From OCS116 cluster bacterium AG-435-F03 (GTDB taxonomy: Bacteria; Pseudomonadota; Alphaproteobacteria; MED-G09): a stretch of DNA of 64,000 nucleotides. The first letter of the stretch is position 1; each line of letters starts with the position of its first letter. Both the position numbers and the translations under genes were made by a program. This document shows, one piece after another, positions 19,098-29,052 of this stretch. The stretch covers positions 463,321 through 527,320 of the forward strand of contig QCOV01000001.1 of NCBI GenBank assembly GCA_003212795.1, given 5' to 3'. The notes below the pieces were generated by a model. It was not told where the DNA came from. It was given only the letters and a program-made list of their open reading frames with translations, and did not search any database.

Positions 19098-20002
19098 GTT
19101 CAATAAGGTGGATAAAAAAAGACCTAAAAATTAATTTTTTAAGAGTTAAAAATATTGCTACTATTTTATCTATATTAGCAATAATTTCCTCCTTGTTTTT
19201 CTTAGTTTATAAAAATCTTAATTTTGGCATCGATTTTAAAGGTGGAACTTTAATTGAAATAAAAAAAGATGAGAACTTATCAATTGCTGAAATAAGGAAT
19301 CAATTATCGGAATTAAATATCGGGGATATTCAGATACAAACATTTGGTTCCGATGATATAATATTAATTAGAATTGAAAATTCTACAAATTTAGATACCA
19401 ACGCCGATATGAACTCGATAGAACTTATACGTTCAAGCTTAGGTAATGATGTAATTATTCAAAGAACAGAAATCGTTGGTCCAAAAGTTAGTTCTGAGTT
19501 GATACAAAAAGGGATAATTGCGATTATTATAGCTGTTTTTCTGATGCTTTTTTACATATGGATAAGATTTGAATGGCAATTTTCAATAGGAGCTGTAACT
19601 GCTCTAATACATGATGTCATGATAACAATGGGAATATTTTCATTTCTTCAAATTGAGTTTAATTTATCTATAATTGCTGCGTTATTGACCATTATTGGTT
19701 ATTCAATGAATGATACGGTGGTTGTTTATGATAGAATAAGAGAAAATCTCAGAAAATATAAACAAATGAATATTTTTGATTTAATCAATCAATCTTTAAA
19801 TGAAACTATGTCAAGAACCCTTCTTACATCTGTAACTACATTGTTAGCCCTTTTCTCATTATATTTTTTGGGTGGAGAGGTTCTTAAAGGTTTTACATTA
19901 GCTATGATAATAGGTGTATTTATTGGAACATATTCCTCTGTTTTTATTGCCTCACAGATTATCTTATACTTGAATGTAAAAAGGGATTGGTCAAAAAATT
20001 AA
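19094..20002 (+). CDS. secF: Protein translocase subunit SecF
   Basis: Partner of SecD. Signature elements are LNFGIDFKGGTLIEI after helix 1, EIVGPKVSSELIQKG, and ALLTIIGYSMNDTVVVYDRIREN in the membrane block. 302 residues. It ends the yajC-secD-secF operon. A stretch of 70 mostly AT bases separates it from the next gene. Confidence 0.96.
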   Translation: MSSIRWIKKDLKINFLRVKNIATILSILAIISSLFFLVYKNLNFGIDFKGGTLIEIKKDENLSIAEIRNQLSELNIGDIQIQTFGSDDIILIRIENSTNLDTNADMNSIELIRSSLGNDVIIQRTEIVGPKVSSELIQKGIIAIIIAVFLMLFYIWIRFEWQFSIGAVTALIHDVMITMGIFSFLQIEFNLSIIAALLTIIGYSMNDTVVVYDRIRENLRKYKQMNIFDLINQSLNETMSRTLLTSVTTLLALFSLYFLGGEVLKGFTLAMIIGVFIGTYSSVFIASQIILYLNVKRDWSKN

Positions 20003-20072
20003 TTTATTAATCTTTTAATATATGGTGAATAATATTATTATTGATTCATAATATTCATTGGGAGAGATATTT

Positions 20073-20696
20073 ATGAGTACGATATTAACTTCATTAAGAA
20101 ACACTGTAACAGTTGGATTTGCATTGGCTTTGTTACTTATGATCGTTTCTTTTGTCATTACAACAGGATCTATTGATATAGGCGAAGGCTTTAAATACAA
20201 TCCTTTTTGGATGTTTGTTTTTAGGTGGCTTCATGTTTTATCAGGAGTAATGTGGATTGGTTTACTATGGTATTTTAATTTTGTTCAGATACCTAATATG
20301 CCAAATATTCCTGATGATCAAAAACCTGCAGTTTCAAAAGTAATTGCTCCTGCCGCCTTATGGTGGTTCCGTTGGGGAGCTATGGCAACTATCATTACTG
20401 GTTTAATTTTAGGTTATATAAATGGTTATCTTCATACTGCGATGACTTTAACGCTTATGGGCGGTGGATCACCAAATGAATTATTTATTGGTATTGGAAT
20501 GTGGTTAGGCATAATAATGTGGTTTAATGTCTGGTTCGTTATTTGGCCAAATCAAAAGAAAGCACTTGGAATTGTTGAAGCTGATGCAGAAGTTAAAGCT
20601 GCTTCAGCAAGAACAGCTATGTTATTTTCAAGAACAAATACTATGTTAAGCATACCTATGCTATTTAGCATGGTAATTGCACAAAATATTTATTAA
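20073..20696 (+). CDS. PuuD-type (urate oxidase N-terminal family) membrane protein, stand-alone
   Basis: A 207-residue integral membrane protein. The core WLHVLSGVMWIGLLWYFNFVQIP, WWFRWGAMATIITGL and the C-terminal RTNTMLSIPMLFSMV match the membrane domain of urate hydroxylase PuuD. The cytochrome c domain of true PuuD (CxxCH) is absent, and no other purine gene is nearby, so I would not claim urate oxidation. The ATG at 20073 follows GGGAGAG; a TTG at 20058 is less likely. It converges on uvrA with three bases between the stops. Confidence 0.72.
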   Translation: MSTILTSLRNTVTVGFALALLLMIVSFVITTGSIDIGEGFKYNPFWMFVFRWLHVLSGVMWIGLLWYFNFVQIPNMPNIPDDQKPAVSKVIAPAALWWFRWGAMATIITGLILGYINGYLHTAMTLTLMGGGSPNELFIGIGMWLGIIMWFNVWFVIWPNQKKALGIVEADAEVKAASARTAMLFSRTNTMLSIPMLFSMVIAQNIY

Positions 20697-20699
20697 TTT

Positions 20700-23564
20700 T
20701 TACTTGTATATTTCTTTAAGGAATTTACCTGTATAGCTTTTTTTAGTTTTGATAATTTCCTCAGGTGTGCCTTGAGCAACAATTAAACCTCCGTTATCAC
20801 CACCTTCGGGTCCGACATCAATAATCCAATCAGATGTCTTAATTACATCAAGATTATGTTCTATTATAGCTACTGTATTTCCTTGATCTACAAGCTCATG
20901 TAAGACACTTAGTAATTTTTTCACATCATGAAAATGCAATCCAGTTGTTGGCTCATCAAGAACATAAAAAGTTCTTCCTGTAGCTTTTTTTGCAAGTTCT
21001 TTAGCTAATTTTATTCTTTGAGCTTCACCCCCTGATAGTGTAGTTGCTTGTTGACCAACTTTTATGTAACCAAGACCAACTCTTTTTAATGTTTCCATTT
21101 TTTCTCTTATGCTTGGAACAGCTTTAAAGAGTTCATGTGCTTCATCTACAGTCATCTCTAAAACATCAGAGATAGAGTTTTCTCTATATTTAATTTCTAG
21201 AGTCTCTCTATTATATCTTTTCCCTTTACATTGATCACACTGAACATATACATCTGGAAGAAAATGCATTTCTATTTTTATTAAACCATCACCCTGACAA
21301 GCTTCACATCTTCCACCCTTAACATTGAATGAAAAGCGCCCAGGTTTATATCCTCTTGCCTTTGATTCAGGTAAACCACAAAACCAATCTCTTATGGGTG
21401 AGAACGCACCAGTATAGGTAGCAGGATTTGATCTTGGGGTCCTACCAATTGGTGATTGATTGATGTTTATTATTTTATCAATTAAATGCATTCCATCTAT
21501 TGAATCATATTTCATAGGTGAGTTTTGAGAGTTATTTAAGGTTCTGTTCATGGCTCTATATAGGGTTTGAAATAGTAATGTTGATTTTCCAGAACCTGAA
21601 ACACCAGTAACACAAATAAATCTTCCAAGAGGAAATTCTGCATTTATTTTTTTTAAATTATTACCTGATGCACCTTTAATTGTAATTTTTTTATCATTAT
21701 CAATTTTTCTCTTTTTTCTTAATTCAATAGATTTTTTTCCTGAAAGGTATTGACCAGTGATGCTGTTCTTATTTTTTTTGATTTGCTCAATATTTCCTTC
21801 TGCAACTAAATGACCTCCATGAATACCTGCCTTTGGTCCAACATCAATAATATAATCTGCAAAGTTCATAGTTTCTTCATCATGCTCAACAATAATGACT
21901 GTGTTTCCAAGATCTTTTAGTCTTTTTAGTGTTGATAATAATTTTTTATTATCTCTTTGATGTAATCCTATTGATGGCTCATCCAAAACATACAAAACAC
22001 CTGTTAATCCTGACCCGATTTGAGAAGCCAATCTTATTCTTTGTGATTCACCTCCAGATAGAGTTCCTGAAGTTCTTGAAAGAGTCAAATACCCTAAACC
22101 AACATTCTCCAAAAAAGATAATCTTTCCATAATCTCTTTGATGATATTTTTGGCAATTTCTTTTTCTTTTTTATTTAATTTTTTTTCTAGCTTAACAAAC
22201 CAATTTTTAGCATCTTTTATGCTTAATGAGGTTAATTGACCTATATGCATATTGTTAATTTTTACACTTAAAGCTTCATCATTTAATCTATAACCAGAAC
22301 AACTTTCACAATCTGAAATAGATTGGAATTTTTCTATTTCATTCCTCATCCAACTACTATCAGTTTCAATATATCTTCTTTTTAAATTATTAATTATTCC
22401 CTCAAAAGGTTTTTTAGTTTTAAAAGTTCTTGAGCCATCATCATATAGAAACTCTATTTCATCATTTTCAGATCCATTGAGAATTATATTTTTAAAATCT
22501 TTTGGCAGATCTTTCCATTTAATATCTAAGGAGACATTGTAATGATTTGATAAGGCAAATAATGTTTGAAAATAATAGGGTGAGGGCGTAGATTTTTTTG
22601 ACCAAGGAGCAATAGCGCCATCATTTATACTTAAATTTTTATCTGGAATAACTAATTCTTCATCAATGAAATATTGTGTTCCGAGTCCATCACACTTATT
22701 GCATGCCCCTTTAGGGTTATTAAAAGAAAAAAGTCTTGGCTCTATCTCTTCAATAGTAAAACCAGATACTGGACATGCATAATTAGCAGAAAATAATATT
22801 CTTTCAGCTTCTTCTTTTTTATCGCTTTGAATTTCTATTACAGCCAAGCCATCTGATAACGATGTAGCTAATTCAAAACTATCAGCTAATCTTGATTTAA
22901 TATCATCATTAATAACGAGTCTGTCCACCACAACATCAATATTATGTTTAAAATTCTTTTTTAGGTTTGGGACATCTGAAATTTCATAAAATTCACCATC
23001 AACCTTAACTCTTTGAAAGCCTTTTTTTAGTAGCTCAGAAAATTCCTTTCTGTATTCACCTTTTCTTTCTCTTATGATTGGGGCTAGTAAATATACCTTA
23101 CTATTTTTTTTTAACTTTAAGGCCTGATCAACCATTTCAGTTATAGTTTGACTTTTAATTGGGAGGCCAGTCTCAGGTGAATGAGGAATACCTATTCTTG
23201 CAAACATTAATCTTAAGTAATCATGAATTTCTGTTACCGTCCCAACAGTAGATCTAGGATTACGTGAAGTTGTCTTTTGTTCAATAGATATCGCTGGCGA
23301 TAGTCCTTCAATTTGATCAACATCAGGTTTTTGCATCATTTCCAAAAATTGTCTTGCATACGCAGATAAGCTTTCAACATATCTTCTTTGACCTTCAGCA
23401 TATATTGTATCGAAAGCTAAGGATGATTTGCCAGACCCTGATAAACCAGTAATTACTGTAATTTCCTCTTTAGGTATATTAACGCTAAGGTCTTTTAGAT
23501 TATGCTCTCTAGATCCATAAACTTTAATAAATTTCTTGGAGTTTTTTTTAGATACTTCTTTCAC
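20700..23564 (-). CDS. uvrA: UvrABC excinuclease subunit A
   Basis: Damage-recognition ATPase of nucleotide excision repair. It has two ABC modules, each with Walker A ([14 protein letters not shown] and [14 protein letters not shown]) and signature motifs ([10 protein letters not shown] and [10 protein letters not shown]). The zinc modules are present, including [16 protein letters not shown] with [10 protein letters not shown]. 954 residues, full length. It is divergent from ssb across 92 bases. I looked there for an alphaproteobacterial LexA box (GTTC-N7-GTTC type) and saw none. Confidence 0.98.
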   Translation of the reverse strand: MKEVSKKNSKKFIKVYGSREHNLKDLSVNIPKEEITVITGLSGSGKSSLAFDTIYAEGQRRYVESLSAYARQFLEMMQKPDVDQIEGLSPAISIEQKTTSRNPRSTVGTVTEIHDYLRLMFARIGIPHSPETGLPIKSQTITEMVDQALKLKKNSKVYLLAPIIRERKGEYRKEFSELLKKGFQRVKVDGEFYEISDVPNLKKNFKHNIDVVVDRLVINDDIKSRLADSFELATSLSDGLAVIEIQSDKKEEAERILFSANYACPVSGFTIEEIEPRLFSFNNPKGACNKCDGLGTQYFIDEELVIPDKNLSINDGAIAPWSKKSTPSPYYFQTLFALSNHYNVSLDIKWKDLPKDFKNIILNGSENDEIEFLYDDGSRTFKTKKPFEGIINNLKRRYIETDSSWMRNEIEKFQSISDCESCSGYRLNDEALSVKINNMHIGQLTSLSIKDAKNWFVKLEKKLNKKEKEIAKNIIKEIMERLSFLENVGLGYLTLSRTSGTLSGGESQRIRLASQIGSGLTGVLYVLDEPSIGLHQRDNKKLLSTLKRLKDLGNTVIIVEHDEETMNFADYIIDVGPKAGIHGGHLVAEGNIEQIKKNKNSITGQYLSGKKSIELRKKRKIDNDKKITIKGASGNNLKKINAEFPLGRFICVTGVSGSGKSTLLFQTLYRAMNRTLNNSQNSPMKYDSIDGMHLIDKIININQSPIGRTPRSNPATYTGAFSPIRDWFCGLPESKARGYKPGRFSFNVKGGRCEACQGDGLIKIEMHFLPDVYVQCDQCKGKRYNRETLEIKYRENSISDVLEMTVDEAHELFKAVPSIREKMETLKRVGLGYIKVGQQATTLSGGEAQRIKLAKELAKKATGRTFYVLDEPTTGLHFHDVKKLLSVLHELVDQGNTVAIIEHNLDVIKTSDWIIDVGPEGGDNGGLIVAQGTPEEIIKTKKSYTGKFLKEIYK

Positions 23565-23656
23565 AGTTTTTCCTGTATTTAAATCAAAATAACTTATATC
23601 ATAAGATTTTATGCTATCTATATCTTTTTAAAAAAAGTCATTAAATTGGAGTTATT

Positions 23657-24103
23657 ATGTCAGGAAGTTTAAATAAAGTGATGTTAATTGGTAGGTTGGG
23701 ACAGGACCCAGAAGTCAGAAATACCCAAGATGGGAGATCATTATGTACCTTTTCTATTGCTACAAGTGAATCTTGGAACGATAAAAATACTGGTGAAAAA
23801 AGAGAAAAAACTGAATGGCATCGTGTAGTAGTATTTAATGAAGGTTTGGTTAATATTATTCAACAATATGTAAAAAAAGGTTCAAATGTCTTTATTGAAG
23901 GTCAACTTCAAACTCGTAAATGGGAAGATAAAGATGGTATCGAAAAATATACTACTGAAGTAGTGCTTCAGGGTTTTAATTCAACTTTTAAAATGCTTGA
24001 TAATAGAAATTCTGGTTCAGTTGATAATAATTTTTCACAGGATAATGCAATTTCAGACTCTAGTAATTTTGACTCTGAAATCGACGATGATATTCCCTTC
24101 TAA
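23657..24103 (+). CDS. ssb: Single-stranded DNA-binding protein
   Basis: OB-fold protein coating single-stranded DNA. The N-terminus SLNKVMLIGRLGQDPEVR, the core TEWHRVVVFN and GSNVFIEGQLQTRKW are classic, and the protein ends in DDDIPF, the tip that recruits repair and replication partners. 148 residues. TTGGAG stands just before the ATG. It is divergent from uvrA and upstream of gyrA, an order seen in many Proteobacteria. Confidence 0.97.
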   Translation: MSGSLNKVMLIGRLGQDPEVRNTQDGRSLCTFSIATSESWNDKNTGEKREKTEWHRVVVFNEGLVNIIQQYVKKGSNVFIEGQLQTRKWEDKDGIEKYTTEVVLQGFNSTFKMLDNRNSGSVDNNFSQDNAISDSSNFDSEIDDDIPF

Positions 24104-24151
24104 CTTATTGATTATTAATAACTAATAGTTATAAAATAACATATTAATATT

Positions 24152-24180
24152 TTGTAGATATAGCCATAAAATGGTAAAAT
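24152..24180 (+). promoter_or_regulatory. Candidate sigma-70 promoter for gyrA
   Basis: TTGTAG at 24152-24157 and TAAAAT at 24175-24180 are spaced by exactly 17 bases in the 123-base ssb-gyrA gap. This predicts a leader of about 40 bases for gyrA, which would contain the inverted repeat at 24191-24207. Confidence 0.5.
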
Positions 24181-24190
24181 ATTCCTTTAA

Positions 24191-24207
24191 GAATCAATAT
24201 TTGATTC
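24191..24207 (+). promoter_or_regulatory. Inverted repeat with two GANTC sites in gyrA leader
   Basis: GAATCAA at 24191-24197 is repeated inversely as TTGATTC at 24201-24207, three bases apart. Each arm carries a GANTC, the methylation site of the alphaproteobacterial enzyme CcrM. It sits between the likely promoter and the ribosome site GAGG. Whether it acts as an operator, a hairpin or a methylation-sensitive site is not known. Confidence 0.4.
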
Positions 24208-24226
24208 GTGTTTAAAGGCGAGGTAA

Positions 24227-26944
24227 ATGTCAGATACAACTGACGAAGATCCAATTGATAGCAAGGATATCTCTAATACTAATTTAGATCAGGAAATGCG
24301 TCAGTCATATCTAGATTACGCAATGAGCGTTATAGTATCTAGAGCCTTACCAGATGCCCGTGATGGTTTAAAACCAGTTCACAGAAGAATTCTTTATGCA
24401 ATGCATGAAGATGGGTATGATTACAATAAGCAATATAGAAAATCTGCAAGAGTTGTTGGTTCAGTTATTGGTAAATACCATCCCCACGGTGATCAAAGTA
24501 TCTATGATGCCCTTGTAAGAATGGCCCAACCTTTTTCGCTTCATCTACCATTGGTTGATGGACAAGGGAATTTTGGCTCTGTCGATGGCGATCCACCAGC
24601 TGCAATGAGATATACAGAAGTAAGGATGGAAAAAATTGCTCATCACCTTCTTAATGACATCAATTTAGATACAGTAGATTTTCAAGAAAACTATGATAAC
24701 TCTGAAAGTGAACCTATTGTTCTGCCTGCTGAATTTCCAAATCTACTTGTAAATGGTGCTGGTGGAATTGCTGTAGGTATGGCTACAAATATTCCTCCTC
24801 ATAATTTAAACGAAATTACAGAAGCATGTATGTTTATAATTGATAATCCTAAGACTGATGATCAAGAAATGGATCAAAGATTATGTGAAATTGTCCCAGG
24901 TCCTGATTTTCCAACTGGAGGAATAATTTTAGGAAAAAGTGGCGCTAGAAGCGCTTATACAACTGGCAGGGGTTCGGTGGTAATTAGAGCTAAAGTAGAA
25001 ATTGAGGAAATACGCAAGGATAGAGAGGCGCTAATTGTTACAGAAATACCATATCAGTTAAATAAGGTGCTACTAATACAAAAAATTGCTGATTTAGTAA
25101 GAAATAAAACAATTGAAGGTATATCTGATTTAAGGGATGAAAGTGATCGTCATGGAATGAGAATAGTTATAGAACTAAAACGTGACTCAGTTGCAGAAGT
25201 AATTTTAAATCAACTTTATAAATTTACTCAACTTCAAACTTCTTTTGGCGCAAATATGGTTGCTTTAGATAAAGGAACTCCTAAGCCAATGAAGTTAAGA
25301 GAAATGCTTACTTGCTTTATTGATTTTAGAGAAGAAGTTGTAACGCGAAGATTAAAATTTAAATTAAACAAGGCTAGAGATAGAGCCCATCTATTGGTTG
25401 GCCTAGCTATTGCAGTTTCAAATATAGATGAAATTATAAAACTTATCAGATCTTCTAAATCACCTGCTGAGGCAAGAGAGGATTTAATGGATCGTGAATG
25501 GCCCGCCAAAGATGTTAAATCACTAATAAAACTAATTGATGATCCTAGACATGGTATTACTGCTAAGGGTAATTGTTCATTTACTGAAGAACAGGCCAGA
25601 GCAATTTTAGAATTAAGACTTCAAAGATTAACTGCTATGGGTATCGACGAAATCAAATCAGAATTAGATGACTTAAAAGGAACAATAGAAGATTTGCTAT
25701 CTACTCTGGGTGATAAAGGTAAAATTTATGACATCATTAAAGATGAGCTAACTTATGTTAAAGATAACTTTGCCGTTGAAAGAAGAACAGAAATCCTTGG
25801 GGAATTGGATGATGTTGAAGATGAAGATTTAATAAAGAAAGAAGATATGGCTGTTACTGTTACCAGATCAGGCTATATCAAGCGTGTACCTTTATCAACT
25901 TATAGAGCTCAAAATAGAGGCGGTAAAGGTAGAGCAGGCATGCAAACAAAAGATGATGATTTTGTGAGACATATTTTTATTTCTAATACTCATCAACCAA
26001 TTTTATTTTTTTCATCGAAAGGAATGGTTTACAGATTAAAGACATGGAAATTACCACTTTCTAGCCCTCAAGCAAAAGGAAAGGCCATGGTTAATCTTCT
26101 TCCGTTGGATGAAGACGAAAGAATAACAACAGTAATGTCTTTACCTGAAAATCAAGATGAATGGGAAAATTTATATGTAATATTTGCAACTTCCTCTGGT
26201 GGCATAAGAAGAAATTCATTAGCAGATTTTTGGCGTATTAATAAAAATGGTAAAATTGCCATGAAGTTAGATTCTAAAGAAAGAATTATTTCTGTTCAAA
26301 CATGCACAGAAGATAACGACATACTTTTAGCAAGCAAGAAAGGCCAAAGTATTAGGTTCAATGTAGATAAAGTTAGAGTATTTGCATCTAGATCTTCTAC
26401 AGGTGTAAGAGGTATTAGATTATCAAAAAATGACAGCGTTGTTGGTATGGCGGTATTAAACAGAGTAAAAGCATCAAATGATGAGCTAAGGGCTTATCTA
26501 AAGATGTCATCTATGATGCGTAAAGCGACAACAGATGATAGCAATGATGATGATGATCTGGACTTTGAAGGAAATGATATAGAGCTTTCAACAGAAAGGT
26601 ATTCAGAATTAGCTGCAAGTGAAGAAATAATTCTAACCGTTGCGTCTAATGGGCAAGGAAAAAGATCTTCTGCATATGAGTATAGAACTACAAATAGAGG
26701 TGGGAAGGGTGTTATAGGAATTAAAATGACTAAATCACATGGTGATTTGGTTGCCTCCTTTGTAGTTGATGAAAATGATCAAATTATGCTTATAGATAAT
26801 AGTGGAAAATTAATTAGATGTCCTATTACAGATATAAGAATAATGGGAAGAACAACTCAAGGTGTGAAAATATTTAATATAGACAAAAATGCACATGTTG
26901 TTAGTGTAGAAAGAATTTTCGAAAGCGAGGGAGAGGAAGAATGA
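24227..26944 (+). CDS. gyrA: DNA gyrase subunit A
   Basis: Breakage-reunion subunit of gyrase. The catalytic tyrosine is Tyr129 in AAMRYTE. The quinolone pocket reads [13 protein letters not shown]: residue 90, equivalent to E. coli Ser83, is glutamine, while the Asp equivalent (94) is kept. The C-terminal domain has a GyrA box as [10 protein letters not shown] with a second copy TNRGGKG. It also has an acidic insertion near residues 765-790 (a run of Asp after TTDDSN) of the kind found in Alphaproteobacteria. 905 residues with an acidic end. Its stop overlaps coaD by four bases. Confidence 0.97.
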   Translation: MSDTTDEDPIDSKDISNTNLDQEMRQSYLDYAMSVIVSRALPDARDGLKPVHRRILYAMHEDGYDYNKQYRKSARVVGSVIGKYHPHGDQSIYDALVRMAQPFSLHLPLVDGQGNFGSVDGDPPAAMRYTEVRMEKIAHHLLNDINLDTVDFQENYDNSESEPIVLPAEFPNLLVNGAGGIAVGMATNIPPHNLNEITEACMFIIDNPKTDDQEMDQRLCEIVPGPDFPTGGIILGKSGARSAYTTGRGSVVIRAKVEIEEIRKDREALIVTEIPYQLNKVLLIQKIADLVRNKTIEGISDLRDESDRHGMRIVIELKRDSVAEVILNQLYKFTQLQTSFGANMVALDKGTPKPMKLREMLTCFIDFREEVVTRRLKFKLNKARDRAHLLVGLAIAVSNIDEIIKLIRSSKSPAEAREDLMDREWPAKDVKSLIKLIDDPRHGITAKGNCSFTEEQARAILELRLQRLTAMGIDEIKSELDDLKGTIEDLLSTLGDKGKIYDIIKDELTYVKDNFAVERRTEILGELDDVEDEDLIKKEDMAVTVTRSGYIKRVPLSTYRAQNRGGKGRAGMQTKDDDFVRHIFISNTHQPILFFSSKGMVYRLKTWKLPLSSPQAKGKAMVNLLPLDEDERITTVMSLPENQDEWENLYVIFATSSGGIRRNSLADFWRINKNGKIAMKLDSKERIISVQTCTEDNDILLASKKGQSIRFNVDKVRVFASRSSTGVRGIRLSKNDSVVGMAVLNRVKASNDELRAYLKMSSMMRKATTDDSNDDDDLDFEGNDIELSTERYSELAASEEIILTVASNGQGKRSSAYEYRTTNRGGKGVIGIKMTKSHGDLVASFVVDENDQIMLIDNSGKLIRCPITDIRIMGRTTQGVKIFNIDKNAHVVSVERIFESEGEEE

Positions 26945-27423
26945 AGATAGCTGTTTATCCAGGTTCCTTCGATCCATTTACCTTAGGTCATAAAGATATA
27001 TTATTAAGAAGTTCAAGAATTTTTGATAAAGTTATAGTTGCCATTGGCGAGAACCACGGTAAACAAAATCTTTTTACTATTGAAGAAAGAATTAAAGATA
27101 TATCAAATGAAATCAATGATATAGGAATTAAAGATAATGTATTAGTTGAATCTTTTAGTGGTTTAATAGTTGATTTTGCAAGATCTAAAAATGCTAATAT
27201 TTTAATTAAGGGTGTAAGGGGTCCGGTAGATTATGACTATGAATTGCAGATGGCAGGAATGAATTCAACAATGAATCCTGATATCGAGACTATTTTTCTT
27301 ATATCAAGACCTGAATTTAGCTACATTTCTTCATCTTTAGTTAAGCAAATTGCCTTAATGAAAGGTGATTATTCAAGTTTTGTTAGTCCAATCATTGAAA
27401 AATCTATTAAAAGTAAAATATAA
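26941..27423 (+). CDS. coaD: Phosphopantetheine adenylyltransferase
   Basis: Penultimate step of coenzyme A synthesis: phosphopantetheine plus ATP to dephospho-CoA. It begins with [15 protein letters not shown] containing the T/HxGH nucleotide motif, and later carries [19 protein letters not shown] and the [13 protein letters not shown] segment. 160 residues. It overlaps gyrA by four bases, a known alphaproteobacterial pairing, and is one base from the cyclophilin gene. Confidence 0.96.
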   Translation: MKIAVYPGSFDPFTLGHKDILLRSSRIFDKVIVAIGENHGKQNLFTIEERIKDISNEINDIGIKDNVLVESFSGLIVDFARSKNANILIKGVRGPVDYDYELQMAGMNSTMNPDIETIFLISRPEFSYISSSLVKQIALMKGDYSSFVSPIIEKSIKSKI

Positions 27424-27424
27424 A

Positions 27425-28000
27425 ATGCCTATAATTAATAGTTTTTCAATACTTAGTTTCTTTTTATTTTTTATGGGGATGCCAATGTCAGATATAAATG
27501 CAGAGAATATTAAATCTCAAAATCTAGTGATGGAAGTAACACAGAATTCAGAAATAACAGATCCTTCTGAGAATCCTCCAATTGGTAAGGTTGTTATAAA
27601 GCTCTACCCAGATGTAGCCCCTAAACATGTTGCACAAATTACAATGTTGGCTAAAGAAGGTTTTTATGACGGAATAATTTTTCATAGAGTTATTGAAGGT
27701 TTTATGGCGCAAACTGGGGATCCTACTGGAACAGGTATGGGTGGTTCAGATCTACCAGACATAAGAGCAGAGTTTAGTGACGAACCATTTGTAAGAGGAA
27801 CTTTAGGTATGGCTCGATCACAACATCCAGATAGCGCAAACTCGCAATTTTTTATTTGTTTTGAAGAGGCTTCATTCTTAAATGGTCAATACACTGTTTT
27901 TGGAAAAGTAGTTGAAGGAATGGAGTATATAGACAAAGTTATGCGCGGTGAACCGCCTGACTACCCTGATAAAATAGTATCAATGAAGTTGTCTGATTAG
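27425..28000 (+). CDS. Exported cyclophilin-type peptidyl-prolyl isomerase
   Basis: Speeds proline isomerisation in exported proteins. The first 26 residues from the ATG at 27425 form a signal peptide (hydrophobic FSILSFFLFFMG then NA). The cyclophilin core shows FYDGIIFHRVIEGFMAQTGDPTGTGMGG and GTLGMARSQHPDSANSQFFIC, with the catalytic Arg in FHRV. 191 residues. An upstream alternative start inside coaD is rejected because it would destroy the signal peptide. Linked to queA downstream by a five-base gap. Confidence 0.92.
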   Translation: MPIINSFSILSFFLFFMGMPMSDINAENIKSQNLVMEVTQNSEITDPSENPPIGKVVIKLYPDVAPKHVAQITMLAKEGFYDGIIFHRVIEGFMAQTGDPTGTGMGGSDLPDIRAEFSDEPFVRGTLGMARSQHPDSANSQFFICFEEASFLNGQYTVFGKVVEGMEYIDKVMRGEPPDYPDKIVSMKLSD

Positions 28001-28005
28001 GGTTT

Positions 28006-29052
28006 ATGTTTCTTAAAGATTTCTCCTTTGAACTACCTGAGGATTTAATAGCAGTTAAGCCAGTCTTTCCAAGAGACTCATCAAAACTACTTGTTTTAGA
28101 ATCTCTTAACTCTTATCAAAATTGTCTATTTTCTGATATCTGTGATTATTTATTACCCGGAGATTTATTGGTGGTTAATAATACTAAAGTTAATGCTTCT
28201 AAAATTATAGGTATAAAAAAAGGCACAAAATCAAAAATAGAATTTACTTTCATTTCGAACGAAAAAAATGGTATTTGGTTATGCTTTGCCTTACCAGGAA
28301 AAAAAGTTTCTATAGGTAATTTATTTATTTTTAGAGATGTTGAGGGAAAAGTCATTAATAAAGACAAAGAAAAGATATATATAGATTTTGGAACCAAAAA
28401 TAATGAATTTTCAGCCATTCTTACATCTTTTGGTGAAATTGCACTTCCTCCGTATATATCAAAGTTAAGAAAGTTTGAAGATCAAGATAATGAAGATTAT
28501 CAAACTATATATGCACAAAAAAGAGGTTCAATAGCTGCTCCAACAGCAGGACTTCATTTTACAGATAATCTTCTAAAAAAAATTAAAAGAAAAAAAATTG
28601 ATATCGAGAGCATTACTTTGAATATTGGTCCAGGCACATTTTTGCCTTTAAGGAATGATAAGGTTGAGGATAACAACTTACATTCAGAAAAATTTTATAT
28701 TTCTGAACAATCATCAGATATTCTTAATGATGCATATCATAATAAAGACAGGAGGATTATATCTGTTGGAACAACTTCTCTAAGAGCTCTAGAGTCTTCC
28801 TTTGATAGTAAAAATTTTTTTAAACCTTTAGATACATCTACTAATATATTTATTTATCCGGGTAAAATAATTAAATCAATTGATGGCCTGATAACAAACT
28901 TTCATTTACCTCAATCATCACTTTTTTTGTTAATATGCACCTTAATAGGGACGAAAACAGCATTAGATATGTATAATTATGCTATAGAAAACAAATATAG
29001 ATTCTACTCTTATGGAGATGCATGTTTTTTATTAAATAAAAATTATGGATAA
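28006..29052 (+). CDS. queA: S-adenosylmethionine:tRNA ribosyltransferase-isomerase
   Basis: Makes epoxyqueuosine on tRNA from preQ1 bases. Signatures are the N-terminal FELPEDLIAVKP, LPPYI, SIAAPTAGLHFT, LNIGPGTFLPL and GTTSLRALES. 348 residues. It overlaps tgt by eight bases, so the two steps of queuosine synthesis are adjacent. No motif is missing, which matters because the neighbouring Tgt is unusual. Confidence 0.96.
   Translation: MFLKDFSFELPEDLIAVKPVFPRDSSKLLVLESLNSYQNCLFSDICDYLLPGDLLVVNNTKVNASKIIGIKKGTKSKIEFTFISNEKNGIWLCFALPGKKVSIGNLFIFRDVEGKVINKDKEKIYIDFGTKNNEFSAILTSFGEIALPPYISKLRKFEDQDNEDYQTIYAQKRGSIAAPTAGLHFTDNLLKKIKRKKIDIESITLNIGPGTFLPLRNDKVEDNNLHSEKFYISEQSSDILNDAYHNKDRRIISVGTTSLRALESSFDSKNFFKPLDTSTNIFIYPGKIIKSIDGLITNFHLPQSSLFLLICTLIGTKTALDMYNYAIENKYRFYSYGDACFLLNKNYG

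Noticed and set aside
23565-23656. LexA/SOS box between uvrA and ssb
   Set aside because: No GTTC-N7-GTTC or GAAC-N7-GAAC arrangement seen in the 92-base gap.
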